Below, one piece after another: positions 33,015 to 36,984 of a DNA stretch of 36,984 bases. The DNA is from Sedimentisphaerales bacterium (GTDB lineage Bacteria; Planctomycetota; Phycisphaerae; Sedimentisphaerales; Anaerobacaceae). Location: assembly GCA_016932835.1 (NCBI GenBank), contig JAFGCD010000122.1, positions 1-36,984 on the forward strand, read 5' to 3'. The notes under the pieces are model-generated. The model did not search any database, had not been told where the DNA came from, and worked only from the letters and a program-made list of their open reading frames with translations. The translations under genes were made by a program, and so were the position numbers. Within the stretch, counting starts at the first letter, position 1. Each line of letters starts with the position of its first letter.

Positions 33015-34289
33015 ATGATTGACATAAAAGAAATACGCGAAGATCCGCAGCGGTACAAAGAGGCCGGTCTGGCAAAACATTTCGACGTCGATATCGACAG
33101 GCTCCTTGAGATCGATTCGATTCTAAGGAAAGCGAAGAACCATCTGCAGGAAATTTCGACTTCGAAAAACCGTATCGGCAAATCAATCCCAAACCTCTCC
33201 GGTGACCAGAAAGAAGCAGCCTTGTCACAGCTTGCAGAATTAAAGACGCAGGAAGCGGAATACGACAAGCAGATCAAGAGTCTTGAGCCTGAGTTTGACG
33301 AGCTTATGCAGCAGGTTGCTCAGCCGGCCGATAAGGACGTGCCCCTGGGCAAAGACGATACCGAAAATATCGAAATACGGACCGAGGGCGAGATCAGGCA
33401 GTTCGACTTCAAACCTAAGGACCACGTCCAGTTGGGGCAAATACTCGATATTATCGACATCGAGCGTGGAGTGAAGCTCGCAGGGACGAGGAACTACATG
33501 CTCAAAGGCGACGGCGCACTGCTGCATTGGGCGGTGCTGCGGTTCGCTATGGATTACATGACGGAAAGGGGTTATGTGCCGATGTCGGTGCCCCTGCTGA
33601 TGAAGGACGAGGCGATGAGAGGAACGGGATACTATCCCGGCGCCGAAGAGCAAACCTACCGAATGGAGAAAGACCAGTTAAATCTGGCAGGCACTGCTGA
33701 AGTGCCTCTGACGGCATATCGGATGGGCGAGATAGTCAAAGCCGAAGAACTCCCGATGAAGTTCGTTGCGATGTCGAGCTGCTTTCGCAGAGAGGCCGGG
33801 GCCGCCGGCAAAGATACTTACGGGCTCTACCGGATTCATCAATTCGATAAGGTCGAGCAGGTAATCGTCTGCGAAAACGATGCCGAGCAGAGCCGTGCAT
33901 TCCACGATGAGATACTCGCCAATTCAGAAGCCGTAATGCAAGCCCTGGAACTGCCCTACCGCGTGGTCAATGTCTGCACGGGTGACCTTGGCAGAGGCCA
34001 GGCGAAAAAGTATGATATCGAGGCATGGATGCCGTCGAGAGAGAACTACTGCGAGACCCACAGCGCCAGCAAGTTCTACGATTTCCAGGCACGGCGCATG
34101 AACCTCCGCTACAAGGACCCCGAAACGACGAAGAATCTGTTCTGTCACACGCTGAACAACACCGTGATTGCCAGTCCTCGAATCTTGATACCGCTTCTTG
34201 AGCTTCACCAGAACGCCGACGGATCCGTAAATGTGCCGCAGGTGCTTCGACCGTATATGAACGGCATGGAGCTGATAAAGAAGAAATAA
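33015..34289 (+). CDS. serS: Seryl-tRNA synthetase
   Basis: Class II synthetase charging tRNA-Ser. An N-terminal coiled-coil arm (about 1-105) binds the tRNA long arm. The catalytic core has TAEVPLTAYRMGEI, motif 2 (FRREAGAAGKDTYGLYRIHQFDKVEQ) and motif 3 containing the essential Arg (NNTVIASPRILIPLLELHQ). Most bacterial SerRS have G-S-G-x-A before that Arg; the N-N-T-V-I-A-S-P-R form here is closer to the eukaryotic N-A-T-M-C-A pattern. Length is 424 aa, as usual. It starts 30 bp after the small lipoprotein gene. The frame matches the family from the first residue (MIDIKEIREDP). Confidence 0.96.
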   Translation: MIDIKEIREDPQRYKEAGLAKHFDVDIDRLLEIDSILRKAKNHLQEISTSKNRIGKSIPNLSGDQKEAALSQLAELKTQEAEYDKQIKSLEPEFDELMQQVAQPADKDVPLGKDDTENIEIRTEGEIRQFDFKPKDHVQLGQILDIIDIERGVKLAGTRNYMLKGDGALLHWAVLRFAMDYMTERGYVPMSVPLLMKDEAMRGTGYYPGAEEQTYRMEKDQLNLAGTAEVPLTAYRMGEIVKAEELPMKFVAMSSCFRREAGAAGKDTYGLYRIHQFDKVEQVIVCENDAEQSRAFHDEILANSEAVMQALELPYRVVNVCTGDLGRGQAKKYDIEAWMPSRENYCETHSASKFYDFQARRMNLRYKDPETTKNLFCHTLNNTVIASPRILIPLLELHQNADGSVNVPQVLRPYMNGMELIKKK

Positions 34290-34304
34290 CACGGAGGTTT
34301 TCTT

Positions 34305-36674
34305 GTGCGGCTGGTTAACGTTCTGATTATTTCAATACTCGTTGGCGCAGGTATCGGCAGCGTGCATGGCCGACAAAACGATATTCAGGACCTGGCGGCG
34401 TATTACGGCTTTGAGGAAATCGAAATAGTCAAACTGGATTGGGGCATAATGGCCCTTCAGGTCGCCGATTTCAATGGCGACGGTCGAAATGATATTGCCG
34501 TCGTTAATAATCGAAAGGCCAGAATAGAGCTTTTACTTCAGAAAGAGGCCGTGGGCCCGGGTCAAAAGACCGTTGCCGTTGATCCCAATGACATCGATAT
34601 TAACGAAGTCATACCTCTTACACGTTTCGATAACCAGCCTATCGCGGTTTCCCAAAAGATTTACAGTCTTGTCGGGGGAGATTTCGATTCCGATGGTCTC
34701 AAGGACCTCGCTTTCTACGGCGAACCCAAGGGACTTTACGTGATATTGCAGAAGCCGGCCGACGTAAAAACCGACAAGACCACACAGTTGAACTGGCGAA
34801 CACACAGGAAAATCAATATCGACGACGGCCTTGTGAGCAGACGTTCTATAGCATGCGCCGACTTGAATAATGACGGCGCCGACGACCTGGCCCTGGCCGG
34901 TCGCGACGGTGTCTATATTATCCTGCAGAAAGATGACGGCTCATTGGCCCAGCCAATCAACTACCCCGTCTCTGCCCAGACGCTCAGCATCGACGCAAGC
35001 GACCTCGACGGCGACGGAATAAACGATCTCGTCCTTGTCACCAATGACGCCGAAAAGCCCCTGCATGTGCGATTCGGCCTTGAGACAGGCAAGCTTGGCC
35101 CCGAGCTGCAGTTCTTCATCGAAAGACCCTTCGCGCTCGAACTGGTCGAGTTGGATTGCGAACCCGGAAATGAAGTGCTCACAATCGAAGGAACGAGCGG
35201 CAGGCTGGTCTGTTATAAATACGCCAGGGGAAAAACCCAACAGGCCGATTGGCCTATTCTCTACTATCCTCTGCCCGCAGGCGAGGGTGGGGCCAAACGC
35301 GACCTTGCCCTCGGCGATTTCGACGGCGACGGCCTGGCGGACGTTGCGATCAGCGATCCCGGCGCCGCCGAGCTTATCTTCTATAAGCAGTCGAAAGGAA
35401 TCGGGTTGGCTGAACCCGTCAGATTTCCGGCTTTTTCCGACATTACGAGTCTCTCGGCGGCCGACATCGATAACGACGGCAAAACCGAGTTGGGCATACT
35501 GAGCATTAAAGAAAAGGTGATCGGGCTGAGCGGCTTCGAGGATGACAGGCTGTCGTTCCCGAAACCTCTGAACCTGGCGGGCGAACCGCTGGCAATGCAG
35601 CTTGCCGATATAGACAACGATGGAGCCGGAGACTGTGTCTATGTCTCAAAGGATTCCGACGACCTGAGATCGCTGAGAACTGCGTACGACCTCGCAGGCA
35701 AGTCGCATGACAAACTCGCCCTGGAACTGACGAAGCTGACCGCCAATCCCGATGGGCTTAAGGTGCTCGATGTTGACCAGGATGGACTGCAGGATGTCCT
35801 GATATTTGTCAGTTATGAGTTGCCCATATTGGCCCGGCAGACGGAGAAAGGCAAATTCCAGGCAGTCGAATCGGCAGCGGCACAGGGGAGCCTGCTGAAG
35901 AGTGCGAATCTGCGTTCTATTGATGTTGCCGATGTCGATGGCAAAGCGGGAAAGGAGTTGTTGCTGGCACAGCAAAACTTCGCAAGGAGCCTTGTCTTCA
36001 CCGAGAACGGAAGTTGGCAGGTTGTTGATCAATATAACGCCAGAGGCCGGGAGAACGAGGTCTCGGCTGTTGCCGCTTTTGAAATCGACGGCCTTTCCGA
36101 GCAGGACCGCACTGCTATTGTTTTGCTCGACGGGCAGAAAGGCCGGCTTCAAATACTCACGGCGCAAAACGATAAGACATATCGATTCGAGAGGGAATTG
36201 GAGGTCGGCAAGTGGAATTCCGTTGCACATCTGAAAATGCTGCCGGCACCGCTGACCGGCGGCGAGACGAAGAGCATTCTGCTCTTTGACAGCGAAAAGT
36301 TCGCTCTCTTGACGCCGCCCGGCGGTGATGCGCCGGCACAGCACCTCGAACAGCAGTTCAGCTACGAAACGGAGATAAAAGACGGCAGATACGGAAACCT
36401 TACAGCCGGAGATATCAACTCCGACGGCATGGCGGACCTCGTAATGGTCGAATTCAAGCGAAACCACTTCGAAATCCTTGCCCTCGGTTCGGCTTCTATC
36501 CCAACCCCGGCGATGCGATTCAAGATTTTCGAGGAGAAAAGCTACGCCCAGAGCAAGCTCGCCGCAGCCGCCGTAGAGCCGCGAGAATTGTACATCGCAG
36601 ACATAACCGGCGACGGCAGAGATGATCTGGTAACCGTAATCCACGACCGGATAATCCTCTATCCGCAGGATTAA
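34305..36674 (+). CDS. Secreted FG-GAP/VCBS repeat protein
   Basis: 789-aa exported protein. A signal peptide spans about 1-22 (ends GSVHG). The rest is built from about eleven D-x-D-x-D-G calcium-loop repeats, for example DFNGDGRND, DFDSDGLKD, DLNNDGADD, DLDGDGIND, DFDGDGLAD and DITGDGRDD. They are spaced roughly 45-110 residues apart, the FG-GAP/integrin-alpha-type beta-propeller pattern; enough repeats are present for one seven-bladed propeller plus part of a second. Two C-terminal-region loops (around DVDGKAGKE) are degraded. The start is GTG at 34305, with GGAGG about 7 nt upstream. It lies 15 bp after serS, so it is probably read from the same message. Typical roles are cell-surface adhesion or polymer binding; specificity unknown. 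Confidence 0.86.
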   Translation: MRLVNVLIISILVGAGIGSVHGRQNDIQDLAAYYGFEEIEIVKLDWGIMALQVADFNGDGRNDIAVVNNRKARIELLLQKEAVGPGQKTVAVDPNDIDINEVIPLTRFDNQPIAVSQKIYSLVGGDFDSDGLKDLAFYGEPKGLYVILQKPADVKTDKTTQLNWRTHRKINIDDGLVSRRSIACADLNNDGADDLALAGRDGVYIILQKDDGSLAQPINYPVSAQTLSIDASDLDGDGINDLVLVTNDAEKPLHVRFGLETGKLGPELQFFIERPFALELVELDCEPGNEVLTIEGTSGRLVCYKYARGKTQQADWPILYYPLPAGEGGAKRDLALGDFDGDGLADVAISDPGAAELIFYKQSKGIGLAEPVRFPAFSDITSLSAADIDNDGKTELGILSIKEKVIGLSGFEDDRLSFPKPLNLAGEPLAMQLADIDNDGAGDCVYVSKDSDDLRSLRTAYDLAGKSHDKLALELTKLTANPDGLKVLDVDQDGLQDVLIFVSYELPILARQTEKGKFQAVESAAAQGSLLKSANLRSIDVADVDGKAGKELLLAQQNFARSLVFTENGSWQVVDQYNARGRENEVSAVAAFEIDGLSEQDRTAIVLLDGQKGRLQILTAQNDKTYRFERELEVGKWNSVAHLKMLPAPLTGGETKSILLFDSEKFALLTPPGGDAPAQHLEQQFSYETEIKDGRYGNLTAGDINSDGMADLVMVEFKRNHFEILALGSASIPTPAMRFKIFEEKSYAQSKLAAAAVEPRELYIADITGDGRDDLVTVIHDRIILYPQD

Positions 36675-36796
36675 CCCGCACATCACATTACCCGCGGAAC
36701 CAGAACACGTCATTCATTCCCTTCTTGGGCTTATCCGGATAACGCGTAGGTGCCTAAGGTCCGTTGCCCGCCACAGCGGCCTCACCGTCACTCAAA

Positions 36797-36984
36797 ATGG
36801 GAGGGAGACAACAGGTACGGACAGTTGGGCATGATGTAGCAGTGCCCTTAATTAATGCGCACTTCTATGCTACATCGGGAAAAATCGAGGAACTGAGGGA
36901 ACAGTTTGAGGATTTATCACATCCTAACAGCATAGGGATATGCTATAATAGAGCAGGAGCGATGTTGCGGCGGAGCACGCATCA
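36797..36984 (+). CDS. Possible 5' end of an unidentified gene, cut by the window edge
   Basis: An open frame of 62 codons runs from ATG 36797 to the window end without a stop (MGGRQQVRTVGHDVAVPL at the start; FYATSGKIEELREQFEDL further on). The frame is open upstream to 36758, with a TTG at 36764. No good ribosome site precedes the ATG. I recognise no family. An alternative start, ATG at 36962 with AGGAG upstream, would make this frame only a short lead-in and would fit the TGCTATAAT box at 36941-36949 as a promoter. The rest of 36675-36796 shows nothing recognisable. Confidence 0.3.
   Translation, partial: MGGRQQVRTVGHDVAVPLINAHFYATSGKIEELREQFEDLSHPNSIGICYNRAGAMLRRSTH

Noticed and set aside
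1-36984. CRISPR arrays, tRNA or rRNA genes, insertion sequences and sigma-54 -24/-12 sites
   Set aside because: I looked through the intergenic stretches on both strands and found no spaced repeats, cloverleaf, transposase or convincing GG-N10-GC site. The search was by eye and not exhaustive.

Overview
The window reads as a chromosomal segment of a planctomycete, probably of the Phycisphaerae/Sedimentisphaerales type. This placement is an inference from gene content: three linked SPFH (HflK/HflC-like) genes, a dockerin/DUF3616 secreted protein, a Tat-exported GH10 xylanase, an FG-GAP repeat protein and a FabZ-ACP-FabZ-KS-KS cluster. No 16S or other decisive marker is present. Almost every base is coding. 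I saw no tRNA, rRNA, CRISPR array, insertion sequence or phage gene.

Layout. (1) 266-8359, minus strand, housekeeping: pgi, a mannose-1-phosphate guanylyltransferase, ruvX, rpsO, pnp, then a sensor kinase and a sigma-54-dependent response regulator. A good promoter lies before pgi and another before rpsO. The rpsO-pnp junction holds a long stem-loop. (2) 8526-9839, minus: a Tat-exported GH10 xylanase. (3) 9953-22979, minus: eight tightly packed genes, probably one operon. In transcription order they are a polytopic SPFH protein, an HflC-like protein, an HflK-like protein with a natural His6 run, a P1B-type metal ATPase, an ABC ATPase, its permease, a 608-aa membrane-anchored protein and a PcrA/UvrD helicase. 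A paralogous ABC permease diverges from it at 23148. (4) 24142-27840, minus: an ArgA-like GNAT enzyme whose promoter is flanked by two palindromes, a lipoprotein, and a large secreted dockerin/DUF3616 protein. (5) 28162-32379, plus: FabZ-like, long ACP, FabZ-like, a ketosynthase-like protein without the catalytic Cys (KS-beta/chain-length-factor-like), and a catalytically complete ketosynthase. (6) 32565-36674, plus: a small lipoprotein, serS and an 11-repeat FG-GAP protein. An unfinished open frame runs off the right edge.

How they work together. Region 5 has the logic of a minimal type II polyketide or specialised fatty-acid synthase: a KS-alpha/KS-beta pair, a carrier protein and two dehydratases. 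Reductases, acyltransferase and release enzyme would have to come from elsewhere. Region 3 looks like a membrane-organising module in which SPFH scaffolds are co-expressed with a cation pump and an ABC exporter. These are the two best candidates for undescribed biology in the window. Regions 2 and 4 fit an organism living on polysaccharides.
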